The notes below the pieces were generated by a model. It worked only from the letters and a program-made list of their open reading frames with translations. It was not told the DNA's origin and made no database searches. Positions 12,611-26,125 of a stretch of DNA of 64,000 nucleotides are shown here, piece after piece. The stretch is from Erythrocercus mccallii (taxonomy: Eukaryota > Chordata > Aves > Passeriformes > Dicruridae). A program made the translations under genes and the position numbers. Numbering within the stretch: the first letter of the stretch is position 1; the number at the start of each line of letters is the position of its first letter. The stretch spans positions 288,181 through 352,180 of the forward strand of contig VZRG01000376.1 in the NCBI GenBank assembly GCA_013397435.1, given 5' to 3'.

Positions 12611-15600
12611 TAGCAGCACAGTGGAGCTGTTTTGCACTACTGAAATATAAAGATTACTTCCAGAAATAATAATTAGCTGTCACTTCCTGCCTTAATCTAT
12701 GACATTTTATACAGTTAAATTTTTCTAGTATGTTGGTAACAAGTCTTCCCCTAAGATTATGATTGCTGATGTCTGAGAAATATGTTTATTGATAAGCAAA
12801 AACTTGAAGCAGGAATTATATTTTATAGGCAGGTTTGGGGTAATTGTTCATTTTAAATTAAATATATTAGCAATAAGGAGGCTTTACACAAGCATGCAGG
12901 ACCTTTTTTGCATCTCAATAAATTCAGGCAACCACATTCTATAAAATTAGGTTAAATGCATTTCTCTTGAAATATACTATCAATAAAAATACCAATAGTG
13001 GAAATCACTTTGTCTTGCATAGAAGCTAAGTTTTAAATGTAATTTCTCTTAGCATGGATCACAGAATCTCCCAATATTATTATAATTTTAATTTTCTTCT
13101 ATGAACATGGTTTGGCTCCGAAAAATGATCTGGCAATATATTAAGGCAGTCTTTCTGCAACTTTGCTGCAGTATGCAGCAGAAGTTGTTTTTATGAAGCA
13201 AAGAGAGATTTATGGCAATCTTTTAAAGGAAATCACTGGAAAGGTTTTGAGAGAAACTCTTGTCTCATTTATTTAGTTTCAGTACAATGCTACTGTCTGT
13301 ACCCTGATTATGCTATGCTTTAAGCACATATAAGCACAATATGTATCATCATTTAGACAGGATAGAGAGGGAAACAGAATAAACATCAAACAGATATGCC
13401 CCCCCCATGCTTGTTTTCTTGCTTTTCCACATGTAGGCACAGCAAGAGGAAAAGACAAAAATCCCAGCTCCTAATGTTCAGAGATTTGTCAATGGCAGTT
13501 TGCTGTGGCTCACACGCAGAGTGAAGCAGCAGAGGAGACAACTGCAGAGAGCAAGTCAGGAGTGTGAAGCCTCAGAGAGCAAAACCACAGGGACAGAACA
13601 ATCTCTTAAGCAGCTGGGGAGAAGAGACAACCAATTAAGCAGGGAGGAAAAAGGAGCAGGAAGCTCCATGGTAGCAAAACCCCTTTGTTTTCTCTTGTAC
13701 TTTTGATGAACAGTGGAAACCGAACATCTGGGTCTTTTTTAATTGCAGAAATAATCTGAAGCTGTACCACAAAATAAAAACCTTTTTTTAATCAGCAAAC
13801 TACATTCTTGAAATCAAATATTTAGCCCCATGATTTAACCTAAGGTTCTAATTTTATATATTGTTTTCTGTAGCCTTGAAAAATAAGCAAGCAAGCATAA
13901 AAAAGGAAGTTATTTACTGCTGAACTTCTATGAACCATGAACCATTCTCCTTCATTCATACATCTCACTTTCATTCCTCGTAGTCTGGAATTGTATATTG
14001 TGAGGATAAAGTAACCAGGTAATTGGAAAGATCTACTCCTCTAGAGCTGGCACAGTGTGTGTGGATTGCTGGGTGTCATGATGCACAGGAAAAATTCAAC
14101 CCTTACACATCACTTGGGATGCTGGTTTGAACATGATGCAACGGGAAGTTATACTGCTCCTCATCATGGTGGCTGGTTAGATCAGTATGATATAGAGCTG
14201 GGTCTTTTCAAGTCTCAGACTAATAGTATCAATTTTAGCCTGTGAGCTCTTGTGAACAGATCTTAGAGACAAAGGCCAGAGAAGACAAGGGAAATCCTAG
14301 AATTACCATACAGGGAAAATGACAAAACATCTCCTGTGACTTTGGGGTGGCTCTTGTTCTGGAAGAGATAGCAAAAGATACAGCTCCTGTCTCCACAAAG
14401 TCCTAGCTGTCCTTAGTCAAGAGTTCCTATAATTATTTCCAAGTCTCTGCATAATTGAGGACTTGTATTTGATGATCGGATGGAAAAGTTTATCCAAATT
14501 TGGGGTCTAAACAGCTATTATTAGTAATAAAAATTACTGCAGCAGGTTGACTAATACAGAATGAACAATTATTCATTCACCATATCTGTACTGTTGTTTT
14601 TTAAAACTGTGAAAAGTGCTTTTTTCATTATTTATTTAATGTTGTGGTGGTTCTAATTATTTTATTAACAACTCTTGGTTGTTCTGTTTCTGGAAATGTA
14701 TGAGTATTCTCATCTGACATCCCAGGTCCCTGGACTAATTTACATCTTTGCGTAGCATAAAGCAATTTCTGATGTCATTATTCACAATTATAATTACAAA
14801 ATTGACTTTTTATAACTAATAAAATACCTCTCATCACTGAACATTCCTGTTAGTAAAGTCATCTATTAAAAGCAAGAATGGCCTAGGAAACGTATATATA
14901 TTCTCCAGAAAAAATTCAGGAAGAAGTAATTTCAGCACTACTATCAGATTTAAAACCCACATATTCAAAGTGGACATGTTATGCAAAGATTTGAGTGTGC
15001 TTGTTATGAGCTGCTAGCAGCATGCAGCAGTTTCTTTCATAGGATTTTTGGATATCTGCCAGAGGTAGTCACAATAGATGCTTTTAGAAAGTTATGTGTT
15101 TTCATTTTGTTCCTATTGTACTATAGAATTGAAACAATATTATATAAAACTGTGACATTTATATGGTAGATTCATCACTTAGTAAAGGAAACATTACAGG
15201 AGTAATATCTAAAATGAGATACTGAGAAAGCATTATATTATGTATTTCTCAAAATGTGATGACTAGAAAGGAGGGTGTTCTCACAAGGTGGTTAACATAT
15301 GACCAAAAGGGAAAAGATTAGAGGATTCCCAAAGGACCTCCATTAGAGTCAGGTATAGACTTCAAAGCATAGCTCTTTAAACTTAGCCAGAGAGGCAGGC
15401 AAATACATTTCAGATTCCCTTTTGTATCACAGACAAGGTCCTCACAGCTGAAGTGCCTCAGAGCTCTGCCCTGCTTCTGTCTTTTCTATCATCTTCTGTT
15501 CACCATCTCTTCTGTAGCACTGTGTTTCATTTGGTTTTATTTTTAATGCAGAAGCACCTCTGTGCCAGAAGTTTGTGAAATACTGTCTTTGTGGACTCAA

Positions 15601-18390
15601 GTTTGGACAACTTTGAAAATGTACATGAAATTTAAATAAGCATTTGGTTAATTTTGATTGGGAGGAAAAAAAGGCAAAAGCTCAAGATTTTGGCTATGAA
15701 ATACACATTTGCTTCGCTCTTGATATGGCACAGTAATGTGTACATGTGAGACTGGAGTTATGATGCAAGAACATCTCTCTGTTTAGAAATTAAAATCCAG
15801 AGTAAGTTACCACAAAATTTGACATATTCAATCCAAGTCTCTAAAATGAAGCAGTTTCAGCCACTTCAGACACAATACAGTACCTAAGCGGAGCTCTACG
15901 GGCAGATCTCTGTAGCAGATCTGCCCGGTCCCTTTCTAGTCTTAGTTGTTAACAATGTCCTGATTATGCTATTTTGGCGCACGGGGAATCTCCCTTTCCT
16001 CCCTTATTCCAAATCATTTATCTCCTAAATCTGAGAATTAACTGGAGAATGGATGATTGGTTTAGTTTTGCCTTTCCACATGACATGAGGAAACAAGATT
16101 TAATATAGGCAAAGAAAGCCTTGGCAAGACAGACAGCAGTACTCTTACTTTACAGTCCCTCCTAACTGGTGCAAAATCACGTCACTTGTCTATTCAGGCA
16201 GTCAGCATATTCAACAGAACACCAGCCTGCAAAGAGCTTTCCAAATTTAGCTGAGAGATAAACAGCATGGAAAAATATGCTGGAAATGGGATGCACATAA
16301 TAAAATAGCAATCAAAAATACATCACATGGGGATTCACCTTATGATGTTTACCAGTTCTAGCACAGAATGCAAAAGGCAACAGAAGTAGCAGGGATGTTA
16401 GCAGGAAGCCCATAGACCACTTCCTCCCTCCAAGTTTTTATTTAACCTACATTTTTTAAGATGTTTTTGTCTGTGTTGCTGCTTATTAATAACCACAGCA
16501 TGATTCCACCAACACTCCACCTTATAGAGCTACTGAATACCAACAAAAAAGTTGTTTTACTTGGTAGGAGAGTTTTCAGAACAAATAATACTTGACCTTT
16601 ACTGCAAAGAGCTCCTTTTGCCACAGATCAAATATTTTCGATTTTCAGTACCAGCAACCTGGCCTGAAAGGATTTCATGAGACTAAATCACATTTTATCA
16701 GATCCATCACATACCCAGTGAATCCAGGAATGATAAAGCCTGACAGTCATAAATGTGTCAGGAGCCTGATTGATTTTCCTGTGATACAAGCAGTAGTACT
16801 GATACAGCTGGTACTATCTACAAATATAATTATTATTAATAGTGATTAATTTCAGATGTTTCACATGGTGAAACAGGTTAACAAAACCTGAACCAGGTAT
16901 CTTCAAATTTTTATGCAAAGTTTTGACATTCTGTGAACTACTTTTAGTTCAAAGGGAATTGGTCTTGAATTCAAGTTTCTGCTATGTTAATCCTATTAAA
17001 TATCTTTAATAATACATTTAAATGAAGGTTGACATATATATAGTAGCATGGGTTTGACCTATACCACTCTGATTTTTATGATTATGATTTTTTATTATGA
17101 TGAAAATAAATCTTCTTATAGGTTTTTTGCTTCCTCATGCAAAAATTGCCTAATTTGTCTGATCAGGAACTTCTTCACCATATTGTTTCCCAATATCCAG
17201 CTACCTAACGCGACTAAACGCAAGACATTTGGAGTTCAATCTTGACTAACTCTCTGGTTTAACGGGTAGACATGAAAAAAGTGTCAGAAGCTTTTGTAAG
17301 GAACTTGGAAGCATCTGGTCACTGGGGTGGAATCCAAAACCCTCTACACTAAGGCACCAAAGGCTTCACAGAGCGCACAGGAAATTAGGTATCTTAGAAT
17401 AGCAACCCTAAATAGAGACCTGCTGACTGGAAAGTTGTAAAATCTGTAAAATGACTCTCTCCTTCCTAGTATTAATAACACAAGCACAAGGCAAACCATG
17501 AGTGACCCTTATTATAATGCTACTGCTGAAAGGATTAAATCTAGGAAGGAAATAATACAGGATTATTCATAGTCCCTAACCATAACATTTATCCAGACAG
17601 TTTTCCTAGAGCTTCCTCTACAGTTCTTCCTTGGCAGACTGACCTCTAAACTATGCAATTTAAATGAATTATATGCTTAAACAGGGGGAGTCTAAAGTTG
17701 TAAGAGAGATAAGCCCACAGAAATTTCTGATGAAGCTGGGAACTCTATTGCACACCATCATTTACTAGGTCAGTGGAGGGAGACAACAACTCTCCCTTAG
17801 TGCTTCAGAGGAGGATGCTTCGTTTCTTATGGTCTATCATAACAATTCTCTGGGTGGAAAAGACTATCACTGCTAATGTATCCTGAGACATCAGCAGTGC
17901 ACATTCATGAATTTTATTAGGAAAGATTTGGTCTAATGTTTTGAGCACAACTGTTCAAGCTTCTCTGGAGGCTGCCTATTATTTCTAGGATATGGCAAGA
18001 GAAAACAGACAAAAGCATGTTTTGTAAAGTCCTTCTAAACTGCTCTAAGAATATTCAAACCCCTGCATGTACCTTCAAGCTTGACAAGTGGTTTTGAAGC
18101 AGCTCTAAAAAACCATTAAGGAAATTGTTTACATAACTCTGAATTGATTTTGATTCTCTGACAGTTTGCTGTTTCATAGAGATATATTGTGATGCATTCC
18201 AAGGACTTAGCATTTCCTAGTCCTTTTTTTCCATTATTGGAAGGCAGGTCCCTGAAGAATGTTTAGATGTATCCAAAGTATATGGAACAATACACTATAA
18301 TAATGATAATACTCAAGGATTGACTTCTCCAGGCTCAAAAACAATACATCCTTCCAAAATGGATCAGAGGAAAGAACACCAGGAGACCCG
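12611..18390. other. AT-rich non-coding DNA, no gene seen
   Basis: No coding sequence, CR1 terminus or LTR was recognised. Minor features are a C8 run at about 13399-13406, a purine-rich stretch around 13500-13680, and an 11-bp perfect hairpin at 15899-15927 (listed separately). Short frames such as 13500-13706 and 16592-16849 show no known motif. Confidence 0.55.
15899..15927. repeat. Perfect 11-bp inverted repeat (hairpin)
   Basis: CGGGCAGATCT at 15899-15909 is followed by a 7-base loop and its exact complement AGATCTGCCCG at 15917-15927. The arms are GC-richer than the surroundings. Pairing does not continue outward, so the stem is too short for a canonical microRNA precursor. There is no T run directly after it. 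Confidence 0.8.
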
Positions 18391-18798
18391 TAGCTCCTGG
18401 GAAAACTTAAACAGGAACAGGTACAGAGGGTGGAAGCAGGGGAAGTTATCCTGGGAGGAATACAGAAAAATGCTCTCAACAGCCTTCCAGGACCTAATGG
18501 GACCTAGAAAAGAGCTGGAGTGGGACTTTTCACAAGGGTATGTAGTGACCGAACAAAGGGGAATGGCCTTAAGTTGAAGGAGGCTACATTTAGATTAGGT
18601 ATTAGGAAGAAATTCTTTACTGTGAGGGTGGTGAGACACTGCAACAGGTTGCACAGAGCAGTTGCGGACTCCCCATTCCTGGAAGCATTTAAGACCAGGC
18701 TGGATGGGGCTCTGAGTAACTTCAAGTCCAGTGGAAGGCTCCCTGCCCATGTCAAGCAGGTTGGACTAGATGATCTTTAAGGTCCCTTCCAACCCAAT
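18391..18798 (+). mobile_element. CR1 LINE fragment with internal deletion
   Basis: A plus-strand CR1 copy made of two non-adjacent parts of the element. The first part (about 18391-18480) encodes RYRGWKQGKLSWEEYRKM, which matches the segment of CR1 ORF2 ahead of the reverse transcriptase core. The second part (about 18500-18798) starts in the ORF2 tail (SDRTKGNGLKLKEATFRLGI, RKKFFTVRVVRHCNRL, EAFKTRLDGALSN). It runs into the typical 3' block GTTGGACTAGATGATCTTTA followed by GGTCCCTTCCAACCC. The reverse transcriptase core between them is missing. The extreme terminal octamer repeats are lost or decayed. Orientation and family are certain; the junction point is approximate. Confidence 0.92.
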
Positions 18799-21700
18799 AT
18801 GAAGTAAAGTCATGTCTTGTGGTAAAAACACACAGAAGGTTGTGAATCAGAGCTCCCAGTTCAAGAAGACAGCCTTAAATTCCAGGCAAATGCCTATTCT
18901 GCATGAAAGCTCCTGCCATGGCTCTTGCTGATGCTAGGACTTGCAAAAGAATACAAGGGTACAGAAACAAGGCAAAATAAACCTTGCTGCACAAACCCTG
19001 TGAGAACTTGAGGCTCTTGCTTGGAGGAAGGTTAGTTCAGTGTTTTTCTATGCGATTCCACTGGCTCAAGCATCAGGTGCTGGAACTGTCAAGCTGCCCC
19101 TTCCCAGCTGGCTGGGATGCCAGCTGGATTGCTGGATTCCAACTCACTCTTGTTCTGCCTGAGAGGTTCTTGCCCTTGTGGCTGCAGAGTAACACAGCTC
19201 CCATGTGGGCAGGATGCTGAGGGGCCCCACTGACAGCTGCTGGTAGACTGACAGATTGGTGGCTAGGTTGTTCATTTAGGGCGACACAGTTAGAGATCCA
19301 AGCTGAGAAGAACTAGTACACCAAATCTCCTATTCGAGCTTTTACACTACTAAAAAGGAGCCCATCATCTCAGAAAATAACTATGTCCTGAATAATTCTC
19401 AGAAGCACTGAGTCACAAGTGTGCACAGAAATATCTGAGTTGCTAACATTTCCTACCAGCTGCCTTCAGGCTTCCAGGCTAGCATGCAGATGTACTGAAT
19501 CACTTTACAGAGCAAGTTGACTTGTGAAACTAATCTTGAGACTTTGGCTCTTGCTTTAAGCACTCCAGACTGCCCACCTGAAGACACATACAAATTATGT
19601 ATATACATACCTAGTTCATATTGAGAACTGGGACAATTTAAATAAAAGAGTGCATTGGATTATATTGAGAATGGAAGAGCTAACCAATCATAAGGTATAT
19701 GTGAGGAACCTTAAGGAGAAACCTTGGTTTGGCCTTTTTCTGTCAATTCTAGATCACAATGGCAACTTCAGCTCAAATCTTCAGTGCAGGAGCAAAAGTG
19801 GAGAGGAAGAAACATAACAAATTGGCAGAGGTTGACACCGTTCAAAAAAAGACTAGTACTCCACAATGGAAACCAATGTTTATTTAGGACAGCATATGCC
19901 TAAAACTACTCTTGAGCTATTTACGCTTTTGTTTGATTTGTCCTGGTGGTGGACCTGAACTTGCCTTCGCCATCAATAAATCATACTAATGTTCCAGTGA
20001 AAAAATCAGTTATGAATTATCAGCAGAATTTTAGAAGCTCAGATTTACCCATGCCCTTACTAGTTCAAAAACACAGTGGATGATTATACATAGCTATATG
20101 AAATATACTCTATAAATAAGCATTGCTAAGATTTTTACACTAGAGGGCACCTTGCTTATTCTCTTATATTTCATTGAATTAGTAATCTGTATGGAGTTTT
20201 CTGAAGTATTTGAATTCCAGAAGCTTTTAATGTGTCAGTTGGTTTTTGGTTTGGTTTTGGTTTGTTTTTTCAACAAGTACATGGATAAAAGTATCAGTTT
20301 CAGGCAATACTTACCTGAGATAACTCTGAAGATCTTAAATTGGAGAGGGGAAAAATTGGACAATGCCCAGTTTAAATCCTTCCAATGGCTTTCAGGATAC
20401 TGAAGCCATTGAAACTGAACCACAGCTTTAACTATTTTTTGGCTTATATTGCTATGCTAGTATATACTGGCTAAATAAAATACACAATACCTTCTGAAGT
20501 ATTTTGTAATGGAAAATTTAAATCATTATTTAATATAACCTAAAAAAGCTTAGCTTGTAATTTGCAGAGTACAGTGGCCATCAGGCTCAGATCATCTGAC
20601 TCCTGTTCTGTTGAGAGAAGACCAATGTTGACACATATATAAGATATTTTATTATCTCTTGAAAAGAGATATGTATGTTGCTGTCTATAAATGTGTTCAA
20701 ACAATTATCAAGTCATAGCAGTTCCATTACTACATTTCATATGCTCCCTTTTAATGCACCAGATATAAACAAGGCAAGTATTTAGGTCAGAGAACTTAAA
20801 ACTATGTATATATACACATATTTCTTGAATGAGAATAATTTTAAGACTGTCTGCTCCTCATGCAATACTTTGTATAGTAAATGGCCTTCTTGAGAAATCT
20901 GAGGTCTGACCAATGTTGCCTGTTTTTCAGCCTCAGGGAACTGAATATATGGAGTAGAAATCAACAGAGAAGCCTAATACGACAGAGATCTCACCACATT
21001 CTCCCCTTTGACTGGTGAATTCCACCCTTTAAAACAATAAAATTATACTGTTTTTCTCAGAGTTCATAGAGGCTAAAACTAAAGGTTCTTTATCACCTCA
21101 TTTTTATCTTACTAGTCCATTCCCTCCTTTCCCCTGCTATTGTTCAGATATCTGAGGATGAGTATGTATACCTGAGGAGCTAATGATGGAATCCTACCAA
21201 AAGAAGGACTAACTTCACTAAAAGTGAAGATTTTCAGGGTTATGCAGTCTTCCACTGAAAGCCATTGTTGCCTGGCATACGTGCCCTATGGCAAGGTTTT
21301 GACCTACTTGAGAACAGGCATTATGCCATCCAAACAGATGGGCAAAAGCGTAGACAGTCAGGAGACCATGTCTGTACATCAAGCATGGCTGATGAGGGCA
21401 TGATTCTCAGCTGAGAACATTTAAATAATTGTTCATTTGGAGCTTATGCTCCTGTCACAGAAAGTAATGTGTCACCATTAATCAAGCTTGGAGTTTAGTG
21501 CCCTTTAGGAAAGGCATTGCAATGTAAGGTGGATATTATCACCTAGGTAGAATTTTGGGACTGATAGGTCTGCAGCACAATTATTAAAACGTTTGACTTC
21601 CAGTCCCACCTCTGCTACTAACTTCATAAATGACCTTGAACAAAACCAGCTACACTCTTTGTAGCTGCTTCTTTTGTTTTACCAACATCGACTTACATAC

Positions 21701-24700
21701 TGTAAGAGCAACATTATGTGAGCAAATCAACGTGTGCAAAACAGCTTCAACAGAAATTAATACACATCCCTATAGTCTGCTTTATCATGTGACCTCCGTC
21801 TGTGAAATTTTGGAACAACAGGTACAATTCTCTATTTGCTGACATGACAAATTTCTCATGCTTAGACTCATATTGTTGACTTCAATATCATGCAGACTTT
21901 ATTTTTTTGAAGATTAAAACAGTTAATTTGTAATCAGAAGTGGACAGAATTGCAAATGCTTCCACTTTGTCATTTGCAATTTCACATGCTTCACTGATTT
22001 TCAACATGATCAGTATGTGAAATAAAGATGAGTGGGTATAACAAATTATTTCATACTAATGTGAACATTAATAATAGTCACTATTTATATATTAATTTGT
22101 GTTAAAACTGTTTCAGATGAGCAAATAGCAAAGACATATGTTATGTACATATTTTTGCAAACTAGACACATATTAAACAGGATATAAAAAAAATTAGGTA
22201 CTATACAGAAACAACTAGATGTAATAAAACAACTAGGTGTAATAGAAGTGCTCATGGCAAATGTCAACTTTTGGAAATAATGTCTGGGTCGTTATTAGGA
22301 TATAAATTCTAAATTTATTTAACAGTGCTTGTAGACAATTCATAAGTCAAGGCTATCCACAGAGTAAGACCTAAGCCTGAATCTCAAAAAAGTATCTAAT
22401 GATACAGGACTGAGAACCTTTTCCTACGTGACTTTCATAAAGTAGTTTGTTAGCAATGTCTGAAAGTTAAACCTAATCCATTCATGAGTCTTTGTAGCCT
22501 GAATAGGACTAGTTACATTGTGTAATGTCTTGCAGAGTTGTTTAGGAATTTTAGCACTTACTTACAAACAATCAACTTTTTGAAGAACTGCTCATATACT
22601 ACAATCTTTTTTTCCTGCCACTTAGATGCTGATTGAATGGATATTATTCAAATCTACTGCAGGTTGTTCTGAAATACATTTAAACTGTATACCAGGATAA
22701 AGTCAATTCCCAAAAGCATTTATCATTATTTAACTACAATATCTTAAATTAGTTATCACAGTAATTAGTTATCTGTTTGAATAAACTGTCCATTATCAGT
22801 TAGGTTTCAAGAAAATATGCAATCGTAGTTTTACTAAAAGTGCTGTAGGATATTTTAAAGAAATGTCCCTTACACTCTAAGACCAATTCTAAGAAATTAA
22901 CTTATTTGCCAACTGATAGCATTGTAGCATTTTCAACATTTAGTCAAGCTTAACTCATTTCAGGGGAAGGAGTCATCCTTCAAATATATGATATGTATTT
23001 ATTATCCAATTCACAAAGGTTCCAGTGCAACAAAGCAGCAATGAGCCTTTATGATGATTAAAATGTCAAAAGAAAATCTAATCATTCATACTGTGAATTT
23101 CCCCCACATAACAACCACCACTGTTGTAGTCTTATATTTCACTGTTGATGACAGAGCAGGTCCAATATGGAGGGCACGTCATGATCTTTTCTGTGTAATA
23201 TATAGTCAGGAGTTATTCTCAGGGCATCATTAAAAGCCAGGTACACAGGGAGAGGCAAAGCTGCAACAATTGGAGCTCTCAGATCACTCAGTTGTAGCAC
23301 AAATAAGAATGTAGCCTTGTAAACAATGCAAGCCATAAAGGCAGGAAATTATTCTTATTCCACATCACCTTCAGCAGTGTATGACATCTTTTTCAGAGTA
23401 TTGCTGTAAGCACATTTCCTGTTGAATGAGTTGTTCTTTTTGTCTCTCCCTCCCTAAGGCACAAAATGCCCCTCTACATTTCCTTCAGGTCTGTGCATCT
23501 CACTGTTTGGGTCTGTGTCTTACAGGCACAGCCTTCCTTTATAATTATACCTATGTGTAATTAGGCAGCATGAATGCAAATATAAATGAATTCTCCTGAG
23601 AAGATCAGTTATAAAAATATAATTTTGTATCTAGAAAGTAATACAGTAACAATAGGAGTCTTTTACAAGAAGAAAAGCAAGATCCATGAGCATGTACTCA
23701 AAGGATGTACTCAAAATTTATTTGATTTGGGCATATTTTCTCTTTTGATTATTACTTCTAACACTGAAACATTGCCTTATTATGTACTTAAGTATTGCAA
23801 TTACTTTAATAATAACAGGTGGCTTCAAGCTGTTCCTAAACTTCATAAATAATATTAAATTGTTTTTAATAAATGATGTGCCTCTGAGAGCATTGTATAA
23901 ATTTTCCTTATATTTATAAACATTTATAAACATATTCAGATTCAGGAAGATCATACATAAGTGGGAATATTTTTCATTTCTGTTCAAAGAGGAATACATA
24001 TCCAGCTTCCATTGGGAAGTGAGATGACTGTAAAAGTAGAAATTACTGAGATTGTTTTTCATGCATAACATATAAAGTTACATTCCTTTCTAAATATACA
24101 TTAAAATGAATTTATTTTATTTTTAAGAGAAATTTCAATCAAATCACTAGCTTGAAGGAAGCACGTCATTTTTATCAGGCATTGTTAACACCTTCATAGG
24201 GAGCACGGTGTTGGCTCATCATGTTTGAGAAAAAAAAAATCTCTCTAAGAAATGAAATAACACCATAATAACAAAGCCATAATTATATTTTAACAATTAA
24301 GAATCATAGCTGAAGAACATTAAGCCAACCTTCCATGTTAAATGAAGGTATGAAGTATCACCACACCCCAAAAAACTGCAAAGGGCTCCACCCCTACCAT
24401 CTTCTCTAGGGTCAATATGCTACACTGCCTTAAGAGATTTTTCTGGAACTGCCAACGCATGGCTGTTGCTGACAGAAGCTGACATCTCAGACTCACTGCA
24501 GGAATTATTATAGTCTATGTCCTTAGAGGATCTCCCATAATGAATATCTCACACTGCCCTCTTGTATTCACTTCAGGACTACTGTTCCACTGTGTTTCAC
24601 TGAGAAAGCACAGTATTCCTAAAATATGGAATATTTTATTCCAGGCCATTTAATAACTTAAATATTTCCATTCCCAATACTGTGCATGACTTAGCTGAGA

Positions 24701-25556
24701 TGCCATGGTGCACCTAGTTGGCCTGAAATGATTACAGGAAAGTATTATGAATTATAGAATGATTCCAAAATTTGGAGAGCCAATGCAAACATCAAGATCC
24801 TCATAACTGTTACAGTTTCCTATGTGAGACATTAAATTTGGCTGTTAATTTTACATTTTCATAGAAATTCATTCTTAATCTTCTTATCTTCTTGATCTTC
24901 TTATCTACTGTATGTTTCAAGTAAACAATCTTATCACTTTTTGGTGCAGTTGTTTATTCTTCTTAATTATTTTCAGATGAAAACTTTATGCAATATGGTT
25001 GTAGAAACTACTTTCCTTTTAGTGAGATGATAACTTCTGGTGTTAAACTGTTAAATAAAATCAACTTTGACTTTTTGTTAATAAACAAAACCGTATCTTC
25101 ACCAAAGATCTGTAAAATAAACAGCTCTTTCTCCTCTAATGTATCTAAAAAATATGTCCTAAGAAAGACTAAGATATGAAATTGTTTTAAAAAGTTATTT
25201 TTGGAATTAAACTATTTCACTATATAAAAAGATTCAAAGTTCAAAAGATGGGCTGCAGGCTCACTTTCTGTCTGGAGTTTATGGGACTAACACCTGGTGA
25301 TCCTTAAACATCTTCTCTGGCATCTACACTTGGATTCCTCAAAGAGGTGACAAAGTTTTTAACATATCGTGAAGATTTTACACAATGAAGTTTTAAAAAT
25401 ATAGTTTAGGAGACAGCCTACTTACACATCTGGTATTTTGCTGCTTGGACACTATCGCCATGAAAGAAAAAAGTGCAATAAGCTCCTATGTATAGCTAAT
25501 GCCTTCAAAGGACATCTCATCTTGCATTTGATTTCTGTTGTGCTCAAAGTCCTGAA
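18799..25556. other. AT-rich non-coding DNA with small tandem repeats
   Basis: No gene or transposon recognised. Small features are a TTTGG-like run at about 20239-20270, an 8-bp hairpin (TATCTCTT, GAA, AAGAGATA) near 20655, an 18-bp tandem pair at 22211-22246, a duplicated ATGTACTCAAA near 23693-23716, repeated CTTCTTATCTTCTTGATCTT-like text at about 24876-24907, and ACATTTATAA-type duplication near 23915. The short frames carry no motif. Confidence 0.5.
22211..22246. repeat. 18-bp tandem duplication
   Basis: ACAACTAGATGTAATAAA is followed directly by ACAACTAGGTGTAATAGA, two mismatches in 18. This is a simple local duplication, probably from replication slippage. No associated gene. Confidence 0.8.
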
Positions 25557-25720
25557 ACATGGGTTGCATCACCCATCCTGAAAATTTGCAAACATTCATG
25601 GTCAGATTTGCAGCGGCTCCGAGCAACCTGATCCAGTTGAAGATATCTCTGCTCACTAGGAGTTGGACTAGGTGATCTTTAAAGGCCACTTCCAACCCAA
25701 ACTTCTTTGATTACTATGAA
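25557..25720 (+). mobile_element. CR1 LINE 3'-end fragment
   Basis: A short, diverged plus-strand CR1 tail. Diagnostic strings are GAGCAACCTGATCCAGTTGA, GTTGGACTAGGTGATCTTTA and CCACTTCCAACCCAAAC, followed by a decayed terminal repeat (TTTGATTACTATGAA). The upstream part (GGTTGCATCACCCATCC) corresponds to the usual GATGCCCCATCC segment. Only the last 160 or so bases of the element remain, which is typical of 5'-truncated CR1 insertion. The 5' edge is approximate. Confidence 0.85.
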
Positions 25721-25794
25721 TATTATACACACCAGAGTAATTTAGCTGTATTGTTATGGCCAAATATGGTACTGTACAGTATTCAAATCTTCAA

Positions 25795-26125
25795 AGAATC
25801 ACAGAATAACAGGATTAGAAGGGCAGGGCTCATTGATTTCCCCTGCCAATTGACCTTAAACAGCTGCAGTGATGAGGCACTTACACTCTGGACAACCTGT
25901 TCCAGTGTCTTATCACCCTCACCATAAAAGAATTCTTTCATCTATTCAACCTAAATCTGCCCTCTTTCTGTTCAAAACCACTGTCCCCTGTCCTGTCAGG
26001 GACAAGCCAGGTAAAAAGTCTCCACCTTTCTTATGATCCCTACTTATATATTGAGAGGCTGCAACAGGATCACCCTGGAGCCTTCTTCAGGGCTCAATAA
26101 CCCCAGTTCTCTCAGTAATCTATGA
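25795..26125 (-). mobile_element. CR1 LINE 3'-end fragment, minus strand
   Basis: Begins with AGAATCACAGAATAACAGGA, the complement of a CR1 3' terminus. It continues through GGACAACCTGTTCCAGTGTC, ACTGTCCCCTGTCCTGTCA and CCAGTTCTCTCAG. These are the reverse complement of the CR1 GACAGGACAAGGG, ACTGGAACAGG and ORF2 tail segments. The copy is diverged and lacks coding capacity. Its 3' end faces the 3' end of the plus-strand CR1 at 25557-25720, about 75 bases away. The 5' edge beyond 26125 fades and is uncertain. Confidence 0.88.
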
